17,825 bases of DNA, taken from positions 1 to 17,825 of the forward strand of contig DAOMOP010000068.1 in assembly GCA_035444405.1 (NCBI GenBank), in the 5' to 3' direction. Every line of letters begins with the position of its first letter. Positions within the stretch are counted from its first letter, which is position 1. This DNA is from DAOMOP01 sp035444405 (lineage in GTDB: Bacteria; Pseudomonadota; Gammaproteobacteria; Burkholderiales; Rhodocyclaceae). The position numbers and the translations under genes are program-made. A model generated the notes under the pieces. That model was not told the DNA's origin. It did not search any database and saw nothing but the letters and a program-made list of their open reading frames with translations. Below are positions 7,844 to 15,344 of this stretch, in pieces.

Positions 7844-8809
7844 ATGAAAACACAACGCATCGTCCTGACCGGCGGCACGGGTTTCGTCGGCAGCGCCATC
7901 GCCAACCGCCTCGCCGAAGAAGCCGTCAGCGTGCTCGTCCCGACGCGCCGGCGCAGTCGTGCCGGCCACCTGATCCTGCTGCCCGGCATCGAGGTCGTCG
8001 AGGCGGACGTGCATGACCCGGCCACGCTCGAGCGCTTGTTCGCCGGCGCCGATGCCGTGGTCAACCTCGTCGGCATCCTGCATTCGGCGAGCGCTGAGCC
8101 GTACGGACCCGACTTCGCGCGTGCGCACGTCGAGCTGCCGGCCAAGATCGTGGCCGCCTGCCAGAAGGCCGGCGTGGCGCGCCTCGTGCATGTCAGCGCG
8201 CTCGGCGCCGACGACAACGGCGCGTCCGAATACCAGCGCTCCAAGGCCGCCGGCGAGGCCGCGATTCGTGCTGCCGGCGAGCACCCCGCCTGGACCATTC
8301 TGCGCCCGTCGGTGATCTTCGGCCGCGGCGACAGCTTCGTGAACCTCTTCGCAGGGCTTGTGCGCGTCTTCCCGGTGCTGCCGCTCGCAGGGGCCGCGGC
8401 GCGCTTCCAGCCGGTCTATGTCGAGGACGTCGCCGAAGTCGTGTGGCATTGCCTGAACGAACACTCGGCGGCCGGCCAGACCTTCGAGCTGGCCGGGCCC
8501 ACCGTCTACACGCTGCGCGAGCTCGTCGAGTACATCGCCACGCTGACCGGCAAGCGCCGCATCATCGTGCCGCTGTCCGACCGGCTCGCGGCGCTGCAGG
8601 CCGCGGTGCTCGAACGCTTGCCCGGCCCGCTGATGAGTCGCGACAACCTGCGCTCGATGCAGGTCGACAATGTCGCGAGCGGCACGCCGCTGCCCTTCGA
8701 TCTCAAGCCGACCGCGCTCGAGGCGATCGTGCCGTCCTACATCGCCAACGCGAGCACGCGCGGCCGCTACTACCACAGCCGCACGCGCGCGCGCCGCGGG
8801 CCGGACTGA
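7844..8809 (+). CDS. Atypical/extended SDR, complex I NDUFA9-like family
   Basis: 321 aa. The N-terminal Rossmann motif TGGTGFVGS (residues 9-17) binds NAD(P). VNLVGILHS, HVSALGA and a YxxxK pair (Y130, K134) follow, then a C-terminal substrate domain. This layout matches the bacterial NAD-dependent epimerase-like group related to the mitochondrial complex I subunit NDUFA9. Neither substrate nor role in respiration is established for bacterial members, and nothing here fixes one. It lies 31 bp after slt, and its TGA shares one base with the cca ATG (TGATG), so the two genes should be translationally coupled. The same SDR-cca pairing is common in betaproteobacteria as I recall it. Alternative: a sugar-nucleotide epimerase-like enzyme of unknown substrate. 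Confidence 0.85.
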   Translation: MKTQRIVLTGGTGFVGSAIANRLAEEAVSVLVPTRRRSRAGHLILLPGIEVVEADVHDPATLERLFAGADAVVNLVGILHSASAEPYGPDFARAHVELPAKIVAACQKAGVARLVHVSALGADDNGASEYQRSKAAGEAAIRAAGEHPAWTILRPSVIFGRGDSFVNLFAGLVRVFPVLPLAGAAARFQPVYVEDVAEVVWHCLNEHSAAGQTFELAGPTVYTLRELVEYIATLTGKRRIIVPLSDRLAALQAAVLERLPGPLMSRDNLRSMQVDNVASGTPLPFDLKPTALEAIVPSYIANASTRGRYYHSRTRARRGPD

Positions 8810-10038
8810 TGCGCGCCTTCATCGTCGGCGGAGCGGTGCGCGACGAGCTGCTCGGGCTGCCGGTAAAGGACCGCGACTGGGTCGTCGTCGGCGCCACGCC
8901 CGACGAGATGCTCGCACGCGGCTTCCGGCCGGTCGGCAAGGATTTTCCGGTGTTCCTGCATCCGGACAGCGGCGAGGAATACGCACTCGCGCGCACCGAG
9001 CGCAAGACCGGCCGCGGCTACAAGGGCTTCGCCTTCCACGCCGCCGCCGATGTCAGCCTCGAAGAGGACCTGCTGCGCCGCGATCTCACCATCAACGCGA
9101 TGGCGCGCAGCGAGGACGGCACGCTGATCGACCCGTACGGCGGCCGCCACGACCTCGCCGCGCGCATCTTCCGCCACGTCAGCCCGGCCTTCGCCGAGGA
9201 CCCGGTGCGCATCCTGCGCGTGGCGCGCTTTGCGGCGCGCTTCGCCGACTTCTCGGTGGCACCCGAGACGCTCGCGCTGATGCGCGCGATGGTGGACGAC
9301 GGCGAGGTCGACCACCTCGTGCCCGAGCGCGTGTGGCAGGAGCTCGCACGCGGGCTGATGGAGGCGCAGCCGTCGCGCATGATCGGCACGCTGCGCGAAT
9401 GCGGCGCGCTCGCACGCATCCTCCCGGAGCTCGAGCGCCTGTTCGGCGTGCCGCAGCCGCCCGCCCACCACCCCGAGATCGACACCGGCGCGCATGTGCT
9501 CGCAGTCATCGATCACGCCGCAGCCACGGCGCAGCCGCTGGCCGTGCGCTGGGCATGCCTGCTGCACGACCTCGGCAAGGGCGACACCGCGCCCGCGCAA
9601 TGGCCGCACCACGCCGGCCACGAGGCGAGGAGCGCCGAACACGCACGTGCCGTGTCGGAGCGGCTGCGCGCGCCGGCCGAGTGCCGCGACCTCGCGGTCC
9701 TGCTCGCGCGCGAGCACGGCGTGCTGCATCGCGCCGCCGAGCTGCGCGCCGCGACGATCGTGCGGCTGCTCGAACGCTGCGATGCGCTGCGCCGGCCCGA
9801 GCGCTTCGCGCTGCTGCTCGATGCGGCGGCCTGCGACTACCTGGGGCGGCCCGGCACGCCGGCGCGCACCTACACCGCGGCCGCAACCTGGCAGGCTGCG
9901 CTAACCGCGGTGCAATCGGTCGACGCCGGTGCGATTGCACGCGCCTGTAGCGACAAGACGCAGATCCCGCAGCGCATCCACGCCGCCCGCGTGAGCGCAG
10001 TCAAGCACGCGCTGGCGGCTTTTTCGCCGCAAGCGTGA
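8809..10038 (+). CDS. cca: CCA-adding tRNA nucleotidyltransferase (multifunctional Cca with HD domain)
   Basis: 409 aa, near E. coli Cca (412). Nucleotidyltransferase motifs are GGAVRDELLG (7-16), the metal-binding DRD (D21, D23), RRDLTINAMA (90-99) and EDPVRILRVARFAARF. A C-terminal HD phosphohydrolase domain is present, with H253-D254 in LLHDLGKG and a later HHAGHE. The enzyme adds or repairs the 3' CCA of tRNAs without a template; HD-containing members also have phosphatase and phosphodiesterase activities. The frame is open upstream to 8443, inside the SDR gene; the ATG at 8809 gives the canonical start MRAFIVGGAVRD. Its stop is 20 bp from the stop of the convergent DUF2905 gene. Confidence 0.96.
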   Translation: MRAFIVGGAVRDELLGLPVKDRDWVVVGATPDEMLARGFRPVGKDFPVFLHPDSGEEYALARTERKTGRGYKGFAFHAAADVSLEEDLLRRDLTINAMARSEDGTLIDPYGGRHDLAARIFRHVSPAFAEDPVRILRVARFAARFADFSVAPETLALMRAMVDDGEVDHLVPERVWQELARGLMEAQPSRMIGTLRECGALARILPELERLFGVPQPPAHHPEIDTGAHVLAVIDHAAATAQPLAVRWACLLHDLGKGDTAPAQWPHHAGHEARSAEHARAVSERLRAPAECRDLAVLLAREHGVLHRAAELRAATIVRLLERCDALRRPERFALLLDAAACDYLGRPGTPARTYTAAATWQAALTAVQSVDAGAIARACSDKTQIPQRIHAARVSAVKHALAAFSPQA

Positions 10039-10058
10039 CACTTCGGACACACCGCCGC

Positions 10059-10256
10059 TCAGATCGCCCGCAGAATCAGCCATGCACACAGCGACAGCAA
10101 CAAGGTGGAGGTGAACGGCAAACGATAGCTGCGCCCGCGCACACGCAGGTTCAGGTCGCCCGGCAGCCGCCCCAGATGCAGCCACTGCGCGAGCTGCGCG
10201 CGCAGCAGGCCGGTGACGAGCACCAGCACGACGATCACCACCACCCATTTGAGCAC
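10059..10256 (-). CDS. DUF2905 family small membrane protein
   Basis: 65 aa with two hydrophobic segments, about residues 2-18 (VVVIVVLVLVTGLL) and 48-64 (TSTLLLSLCAWLIL). They are joined by a short basic loop with LGRLPGDLNL and FTST. Size and the GRLPGD/PF-T-S pattern match DUF2905, a widespread family of unknown function predicted to span the inner membrane. Translation starts at a GTG at 10256, with a GGGGGAG Shine-Dalgarno 6 bp or so upstream on the minus strand. It converges with cca and diverges from the GST gene (97 bp between the starts). Nothing in the context suggests a partner. Confidence 0.85.
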   Translation of the reverse strand: MLKWVVVIVVLVLVTGLLRAQLAQWLHLGRLPGDLNLRVRGRSYRLPFTSTLLLSLCAWLILRAI

Positions 10257-10353
10257 TGCCCGCTCCCCCGGCCGAATGCCGCATTAGAACCCGCCGGGGC
10301 CGCCATCGCAATCGCACGCCGACGGACCGGCGCCCGCACAGAGACCCGATGCC

Positions 10354-10974
10354 ATGATCACGCTATACACGTGGAGCACCCCGAACGGTCGCAAGATCTC
10401 GATCGCGCTCGAGGAGCTCTCCCTGCCCTACGAGGTGCGCGCGATCGACATCACGCGCGACGAGCAGTTCGAACCGGCTTTCGTGCAGGTCGCACCGCAC
10501 AGCATGATCCCCGTGGTCACCGACAGCGAGGGTCCCGAGGGCAAGCCGATCACGGTGTTCGAGTCGGGCGCGATCCTGCTCTACCTCGCCGGCAAGACCG
10601 GGCGTCTGTTGCCGGCCGACCTGCGCAGCCGTCTCGAGGCGATCCAGTGGCTGATGTTCCAGGTCGGCAACGTCGGGCCGATGCTCGGCCAGGTGCACCA
10701 TTTCCTGCGCTTCGCACCGGAACTGATCCCGTACGCGATCGACCGCTACTCGAAGAAGGCGGTGCATCTGTACGGCGTCCTCGACACCCGGCTCGGCCAG
10801 CATGAGTGGATCGCCGGCGAAGCGTATTCGGTCGCCGACATCGCGACCTTTCCATGGATCGCGCGCCACGACTGGCAGGGCATCGATCTGAAGCGCTATC
10901 CGTCGCTCAGGCGCTGGTTCGATGCGATGAACGCGCGGCCCGCCGTGCAGCGCGGCATGAAGGTACCCAAATGA
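10354..10974 (+). CDS. Glutathione S-transferase, Nu-class (YfcG-like disulfide-bond oxidoreductase)
   Basis: 206 aa. The N-terminal thioredoxin fold carries TPNGRKISIALEE, the Nu-class pattern with T9 and N11 in place of a catalytic Ser/Tyr/Cys. IPV lies in the cis-Pro region and the glutathione-binding FESGAILLYLA follows (E70, S71). The C-terminal helical domain has LGQVHHF and IPYAIDRY, closely resembling E. coli YfcG. YfcG and YghU have weak transferase but good GSH-dependent disulfide reductase activity, which I infer here. It is cytoplasmic. The stop codon overlaps the ATG of the next gene (ATGA), so the hydrolase is probably translated with it; it may act on related substrates, but that is a guess. 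Confidence 0.92.
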   Translation: MITLYTWSTPNGRKISIALEELSLPYEVRAIDITRDEQFEPAFVQVAPHSMIPVVTDSEGPEGKPITVFESGAILLYLAGKTGRLLPADLRSRLEAIQWLMFQVGNVGPMLGQVHHFLRFAPELIPYAIDRYSKKAVHLYGVLDTRLGQHEWIAGEAYSVADIATFPWIARHDWQGIDLKRYPSLRRWFDAMNARPAVQRGMKVPK

Positions 10975-11777
10975 ACAAGTCCCGCTTCGGCGACCTCGAG
11001 GTGATTGCCCGCGCACCGGCCGGCGAGCCGGCCTTCGCGACGCCGCTGCTGTTCATCCATGGCGCCTACACCGGGGCATGGTGCTGGGACGAGCACTTCC
11101 TGCCCCACTTCGCCGGCCTCGGCTACGCGGCCTACGCGCTGTCGCTGTCCGGTCACGGAACGAGCCGGCGTCATCAGCCGCTCGATCGCTTCTCGATCAG
11201 CGATTATGTCGACGACGTCGCCGAAGTCATCGACCGGCTACCCGCCGCACCGGTGCTGATCGGTCATTCGATGGGCGGCATGGTGGTGCAGAAATACCTC
11301 GAGCGCGCTAACGTACCGGCCACCGTGCTGCTGTGCTCGGTGCCCCCGCAAGGCCTGATGGGCTCGGCCTTCGGCCTGATGTTCAGCAAGCCCGGCCTGC
11401 TCACCGACCTGAACCGCATGCTCGGCGGCGGCCAGCCGCACCCGGCCAGCCTGCGCGAGGCGCTGTTCCACCAGCCCATCGACGAGGCCGACCTGATGCG
11501 TTACTACCACGCCTGCCAGCCCGAGTCGCATCGCGCGATCTGGGACATGACGCTGTTCAACCTGCCGCACCCGGGCCTGATGCACCGTGCGCCGATGCTG
11601 ATCATCGGCGCCGAACACGACCACCTGATTCCGCCCTCGCAGGTGCACATGACCGCATCGATGTACGGCACCCGCGCCGAAATCGTCCCGGACATGGGCC
11701 ACGGCGTGATGCTCGAGCGCGGCTGGCGCAGCGTCGCCGACCGCATCGCCGACTGGCTGTCACCGCGCATCACGTAA
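10971..11777 (+). CDS. Alpha/beta hydrolase
   Basis: 268 aa. The alpha/beta-hydrolase fold is shown by the oxyanion-loop FIHGAYTGAWCW, LSLSGHGTSR, and a full catalytic triad: nucleophile S100 in GHSMGGM, D217 in GAEHDHLIPP and H244 in MGHGVML. No signal peptide or membrane segment is seen, so it should be cytoplasmic. Substrate cannot be told from sequence; esterase, lactonase or C-C hydrolase activity are all possible. The start at 10971 lies in the ATGA overlap with the GST stop; an in-frame ATG upstream at 10806 lies inside the GST gene and is rejected. The pairing suggests a small detoxification or ring-metabolism unit (inference). Confidence 0.88.
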   Translation: MNKSRFGDLEVIARAPAGEPAFATPLLFIHGAYTGAWCWDEHFLPHFAGLGYAAYALSLSGHGTSRRHQPLDRFSISDYVDDVAEVIDRLPAAPVLIGHSMGGMVVQKYLERANVPATVLLCSVPPQGLMGSAFGLMFSKPGLLTDLNRMLGGGQPHPASLREALFHQPIDEADLMRYYHACQPESHRAIWDMTLFNLPHPGLMHRAPMLIIGAEHDHLIPPSQVHMTASMYGTRAEIVPDMGHGVMLERGWRSVADRIADWLSPRIT

Positions 11778-12091
11778 CGTCCGGCTGCGCGCGCCACCGC
11801 TCGAGCGCGCTGCGACACCCGAACCCGGCATGGGCCGGCGCGTCGCGCGACCACGCCGCGGCACGACACCCGTTCCGGCGAAACCCACGTCATCGCATAG
11901 CCCGCGCCCGGCCCCGGCGCGGCGGTTGAACCAATCCCACACGAATTGCGACAAAACAGTTGAGCGCACGCTGATGACACCAGCGCGCCCAGGCGTCATC
12001 ATCGTGTCACGCTCGGCTGCGATGCTGTTCGCAGCCTTCGACGCACAGGTCCGACAGAGGCCGCCCGGCGCAGCGCGACGGAGGAATCATC
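11778..12091. other. 314-bp noncoding gap upstream of the small acidic protein
   Basis: The first 140 bp are GC-rich with no coding signal I trust. From about 11926 the composition drops in GC (around TTGAACCAATCCCACACGAA), typical of a control region. An inverted repeat at 11973-12000 is listed separately. TTGAAC (11926-11931) has no matching -10 at 16-18 bp. The gap ends in a good Shine-Dalgarno, GGAGG at 12080-12084, for the 68-aa ORF. No T-rich terminator is seen for the hydrolase gene. Confidence 0.5.
11973..12000. repeat. Inverted repeat in the leader of the 68-aa ORF
   Basis: Arms GATGACACC (11973-11981) and GGCGTCATC (11992-12000) pair over 8 of 9 positions, the ninth being G-T, across a 10-base spacer. 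It lies about 90 bp before the ORF start and has no T tract. It could be an operator or an RNA hairpin; the spacing of about two helical turns between arm centres would suit a dimeric regulator. Confidence 0.35.
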
Positions 12092-12298
12092 ATGGGGACG
12101 ATCATGGACATGCACACCGGCGACAATCCTCGCACGCCCGAGTCCGAATACGACGACGAAGTGCTCAGCGCGAACTGGCTTTCCTGCCCCGACGCCGACG
12201 AGTCGCCGCAAGGCTACGACTGCGCCGCGTCCCACGACGCGCCCCCCGCGCTCGATGCCGACAGCTTCCTCGACGCCTACTACCGCAACCAGGAGTGA
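12092..12298 (+). CDS. Small acidic hypothetical protein
   Basis: 68 aa that I do not recognise. It has 16 Asp/Glu, no Lys and two Arg, so it is strongly acidic. It has two Cys (32 and 44) in a Pro/Asp/Ser-rich middle and an aromatic-ending tail (FLDAYYRNQE). No signal peptide, membrane segment or known motif is seen; the composition suggests a partly disordered protein. It is called real because a strong GGAGG stands 7 bp before the ATG and because it follows a region with control-site character. ATGs at 12104 and 12110 are alternative starts. The gene stands alone, convergent with the methyltransferase gene (36 bp between stops). Confidence 0.6.
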   Translation: MGTIMDMHTGDNPRTPESEYDDEVLSANWLSCPDADESPQGYDCAASHDAPPALDADSFLDAYYRNQE

Positions 12299-12334
12299 GT
12301 TCGCACCGCGTGCCGCCACGCGGGCGCGCGCGCA

Positions 12335-13495
12335 TCACAGCGTGTGCAGGCGGTCTGCGCGTGCGAAGCCGAGCAACGGGGCATCGATGCCGCGCCCGAG
12401 CGCGAGCACCTTGAAGAGCTCACCCATCTCCTGCGGCGTGGTCAGACGCTGCACCGCGCGCGCGGCGCGAATGTAATCGGCGCTCTGCTCCGGCCCGCGC
12501 CGCGCCAGGCACTCGAGCACGCCGCAGTTGAACAGGAACGTCGCCTGGTTCGCGTAGCCGAGCACGTCCAGGCCCGCGTCGTGGGCCGCCTCGGCCACCG
12601 CGGTGAAGTCGACGAACGTGGTGATGTCGTTGAGCCCCGGCCACAGGAACGGATCGGCGTGGGCCCGGTGCCGGTAGTAGCACAGCAGCGTGCCGTTCGA
12701 GCGTGACGGCAGGTAGTACTCGGCGCGCGGGTAGCCGTAGTCGATCAGCAGCAGGCCGCCGGCCTCGAGCCGCCCGGCCCATTCCGCGACCCACGCCCGC
12801 GCCGCCAGATTCACCTCGGTGACATACTCGCCGTGCTCCGGCATCGGCAGCCCGAGCGCGGCGGCAGCGGCGGCGACCGCGGCTTGGGCCGGCCGGTCGG
12901 CCCAGCCCGGCCGGCCGTCGGCATCGACGGCGACGCCGCGCTCGAACAGCATGCCGTCGCGCGCGACCACCAGATGCACCGGCATCACGTCGAGCACCTC
13001 GTTGGCAACGATCGCCCCGGCGAAACGCTCGGGCAGCGTGTCGAGCCAGCGTACCCGGCCAGCCAGGTGGGGCGCCTTCTGCGCCAGCGTGTCGAACTGG
13101 CGCTCGCGCAGCTCGCCCGACAGCTCGAGAATCCCGTAGCTGTCGGGCACGCAGTCGCGCCGCTCGAGCTCGAGCAACAGGTCGGCGGCAAGCAGGCCGG
13201 TGCCGGCGCCGACCTCGATCACGTGCGGCTGCGACAGGCGCACGAGCTGCTCGACCTGTGCGGCGAGCGCCTGGCCGAACAGCGGCGTGAGCTCCGGGGC
13301 GGTGATGAAATCCCCGCCGGGGCCGAACTTTCTCGCCCCGCCGCTGTAATATCCGAGTCCGGGGGCATAGAGCGCGAGCTCCATGTAGCGCGCGAACGAC
13401 AGCCAGCCGCCTGCGGCGCGGATCGTCGCGGCGATGTGCTCGGAAAGCCGTTCGCTCTGCGCGAGCGCATCGGCGGAAGGGGATGGCAGGGACAT
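12335..13495 (-). CDS. SAM-dependent methyltransferase, MidA/NDUFAF7 family (DUF185)
   Basis: 386 aa. Family marks are YMELALYAPGLGYYSGG (37-53), GDFITAPELTPLFGQ (61-75) and the SAM-binding EVGAGTGLLAADLL starting at residue 94. ILELSGELRERQ and ANEVLDVMPVH follow, with IDYGYPRAEYY in the C-terminal half. The mitochondrial homologue NDUFAF7 dimethylates an arginine of complex I subunit NDUFS2 during assembly. The bacterial target is not known, so protein arginine methylation here is inference. The ATG at 13495 is preferred; a TTG at 13519 would add eight residues. It diverges from the pteridine reductase gene with only 36 bp between the two starts. Confidence 0.9.
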   Translation of the reverse strand: MSLPSPSADALAQSERLSEHIAATIRAAGGWLSFARYMELALYAPGLGYYSGGARKFGPGGDFITAPELTPLFGQALAAQVEQLVRLSQPHVIEVGAGTGLLAADLLLELERRDCVPDSYGILELSGELRERQFDTLAQKAPHLAGRVRWLDTLPERFAGAIVANEVLDVMPVHLVVARDGMLFERGVAVDADGRPGWADRPAQAAVAAAAAALGLPMPEHGEYVTEVNLAARAWVAEWAGRLEAGGLLLIDYGYPRAEYYLPSRSNGTLLCYYRHRAHADPFLWPGLNDITTFVDFTAVAEAAHDAGLDVLGYANQATFLFNCGVLECLARRGPEQSADYIRAARAVQRLTTPQEMGELFKVLALGRGIDAPLLGFARADRLHTL

Positions 13496-13531
13496 GGAGG
13501 GCTCGTTTCGGGCAGACAAGGGCGTATTCTA

Positions 13532-14281
13532 ATGAATGAGAACTCGAGCGCACCGGTCGTTCTGATCACCGGCGCCGCGCGCCGCGTCGGCGCCGAGATC
13601 GCGCGCACGCTGCATGCGGCCGGTGCGACGGTGGTGCTGCACCACCGTCATTCGGCCGGCGAGGCCCACGCGCTCGCCGAGGCGCTCAATGCACAGCGCC
13701 CGCGCTCGGCGTCGACGCTACAAGGCGACATCAAGGACGACGGCGTGCCCGAGGCACTGGTCGCCGACCTGCTCGCGCGTCACGGCCGCCTCGACGGGCT
13801 CGTCAACAACGCGTCGAGCTTCTTTCCGACGCCGATCGGCACGATCGGCACGACGGCGTGGATCGACCTGATCGGCTCGAACCTGAAGGGGCCGCTCTTC
13901 CTGTCGCAGGCCGCGACACCGGCCCTGCGCGCGCAGCGCGGCGCGATCGTGAACATCGTCGACATCCACGCCGAGCGACCGCTGCGCGGCTACCCGGTCT
14001 ATTGCGCCGCCAAGGCCGGCCTGCTCGGGCTCACCCGCGCGCTGGCCCTCGAGCTCGCGCCGGAGGTGCGCGTCAATGGCGTGTCGCCCGGCCCGATCGA
14101 GTGGCCCACGGACGACCAGTTTCCCGACGAGGAACGCAGCGCGATCATCGACCACACGCTGCTCAAGCGCGTCGGCACGCCGGCCGACGTCGCCCGCACC
14201 GTGCGCTTCCTGCTCTTCGACGCGCCGTACGTGACCGGTCAGGTGCTCGCCGTCGATGGCGGGCGCAGCGCCCATCTGTGA
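13532..14281 (+). CDS. Pteridine reductase (PTR1/FolM-type SDR)
   Basis: 249 aa short-chain dehydrogenase. The cofactor motif is TGAARRVG (13-20), with Arg where classical SDRs have Gly; this is the pteridine reductase variant that favours NADPH. NNAS is at 92-95. The catalytic set is D144, Y157 and K161, with the same spacing as Asp-Tyr-Lys of Leishmania PTR1, replacing the Ser-Tyr-Lys of ordinary SDRs. The C-terminus has VNGVSPGPIEWP. The likely reaction is NADPH-dependent reduction of dihydrobiopterin/dihydromonapterin or dihydrofolate to the tetrahydro form. The ATG at 13532 gives MNENSSAPVVLITGAA; the next ATG, at 13536, is in another frame. The upstream open frame inside the methyltransferase gene is ignored. 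Confidence 0.88.
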   Translation: MNENSSAPVVLITGAARRVGAEIARTLHAAGATVVLHHRHSAGEAHALAEALNAQRPRSASTLQGDIKDDGVPEALVADLLARHGRLDGLVNNASSFFPTPIGTIGTTAWIDLIGSNLKGPLFLSQAATPALRAQRGAIVNIVDIHAERPLRGYPVYCAAKAGLLGLTRALALELAPEVRVNGVSPGPIEWPTDDQFPDEERSAIIDHTLLKRVGTPADVARTVRFLLFDAPYVTGQVLAVDGGRSAHL

Positions 14282-14391
14282 GCGGCGCAAGCGGCATGTG
14301 CGAGCGGCGTGGCTGCGGACGACGACCCCGCCGCAGCGCGACCGCCTCCTCCGCCAGGTGGCAGGACCGGGGATGCGATGCGGCGACGCAG

Positions 14392-14397
14392 TATAAT
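14392..14397 (+). promoter_or_regulatory. Candidate -10 box for ttcA
   Basis: A perfect TATAAT stands 29 bp before the GTG start of ttcA in the 145-bp gap after the pteridine reductase gene. The -35 region (GGGGAT or neighbours) is poor. A 7-bp GC stem, GCTGCGG/CCGCAGC at 14312-14318 and 14331-14337, lies upstream and might mark the end of the previous transcript, but it has no T tract. Confidence 0.45.
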
Positions 14398-14426
14398 CGA
14401 CGCATCGTTTCGACAGGACCCCCGCA

Positions 14427-15344
14427 GTGAGCGCATCCCCAGCCGCATCGGCCACCGGCGAAAGCCGTTTCTCGAACACTTTCCTGAGGCTCAAGAAGAA
14501 GCTCGAGCGCGGCGTCGGCGAGGCGATCGCCGACTTCAACATGATCGAGGACGGCGACACGGTGATGGTGTGCGTGTCCGGCGGCAAGGACTCGTACACG
14601 CTGCTGTCGTGCCTGCTTGCGCTGCGCGAGCGCGCACCGGTGAGCTTTCGCATCATCGCGATGAACCTCGACCAGAAGCAGCCGGGCTTTCCGGCCGACG
14701 TGCTGCCGGCCTACTTCGAGTCGATCGGCGTCGAGTACCGCATCGTCACCGAGGACACCTACTCGATCGTCAAGGACAAGATCCCCGAGGGCAAGACCAC
14801 CTGTTCGCTGTGCTCGCGGCTGCGCCGCGGCATCATCTACCGCACCGCGCGCGAGCTCGGTGCGACCAAGATCGCGCTCGGCCACCACCGCGACGACATC
14901 CTCGAGACGCTGTTCCTGAATCTCTTCTTCGGCGGACGCCTGAAGGCGATGCCGCCCAAGCTCGTCAGCGACGACGGCGGCAACGTCGTGATCCGCCCGC
15001 TCGCCTACTGCGTCGAGGCCGACATCGCCCGTTTTGCACGCACGATGGACTACCCGATCATCCCGTGCAACCTGTGCGGCTCGCTCGAGAACGCGCAGCG
15101 CAAGCAGATCAAGGCGATGCTGCAGGGCTGGGCGCGCGAACATCCGGGCCGCATCGAATCGATCTTCACCGCGCTGGCCAACGTCGTGCCGTCGCATCTC
15201 GCCGACGCCGCCCTGTTCGACTTCAAGGGCCTGACACGCGACACCCCGGTTGCCGAAGGCGACATCGTCTTCGACGAACCGGCGCTGCAGCGGCCCGCTG
15301 CGCAGACGGTCGGGCTCGTGCGTCCGGTCACGTTCGAGCCCTGA
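14427..15344 (+). CDS. ttcA: tRNA 2-thiocytidine(32) synthetase TtcA
   Basis: 305 aa. The PP-loop SGGKDS is at 51-56. The two CxxC motifs are C126-S-L-C129 and C214-N-L-C217, which supply cysteine ligands for the [4Fe-4S] cluster. GHHRDDILETLFLNLFFGG also matches TtcA. The enzyme uses ATP and cysteine-derived sulfur to thiolate C32 in the anticodon loop of some tRNAs, in the cytoplasm. Translation starts at GTG 14427 with AGGA (14415-14418) 8 bp upstream. A TATAAT just before suggests its own promoter. All expected catalytic residues are present. Confidence 0.95.
   Translation: MSASPAASATGESRFSNTFLRLKKKLERGVGEAIADFNMIEDGDTVMVCVSGGKDSYTLLSCLLALRERAPVSFRIIAMNLDQKQPGFPADVLPAYFESIGVEYRIVTEDTYSIVKDKIPEGKTTCSLCSRLRRGIIYRTARELGATKIALGHHRDDILETLFLNLFFGGRLKAMPPKLVSDDGGNVVIRPLAYCVEADIARFARTMDYPIIPCNLCGSLENAQRKQIKAMLQGWAREHPGRIESIFTALANVVPSHLADAALFDFKGLTRDTPVAEGDIVFDEPALQRPAAQTVGLVRPVTFEP

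Noticed and set aside
10006..10037. Imperfect hairpin with a T run in its loop at the end of cca (CACGC...GCGG-loop-CCGC...GCGTG).
   Set aside because: The T run is inside the loop and not after the stem, it lies within codons, and it does not look like a terminator on either strand.
10266..10299. CCCCGGC/GCCGGGG inverted repeat between the DUF2905 and GST genes.
   Set aside because: A 7-bp GC-only repeat with a 20-base spacer is expected by chance at this base composition.
13496..13519. TTG start for the MidA-type methyltransferase at 13519.
   Set aside because: The ATG at 13495 gives a typical N-terminus; the TTG adds eight residues without a ribosome site.
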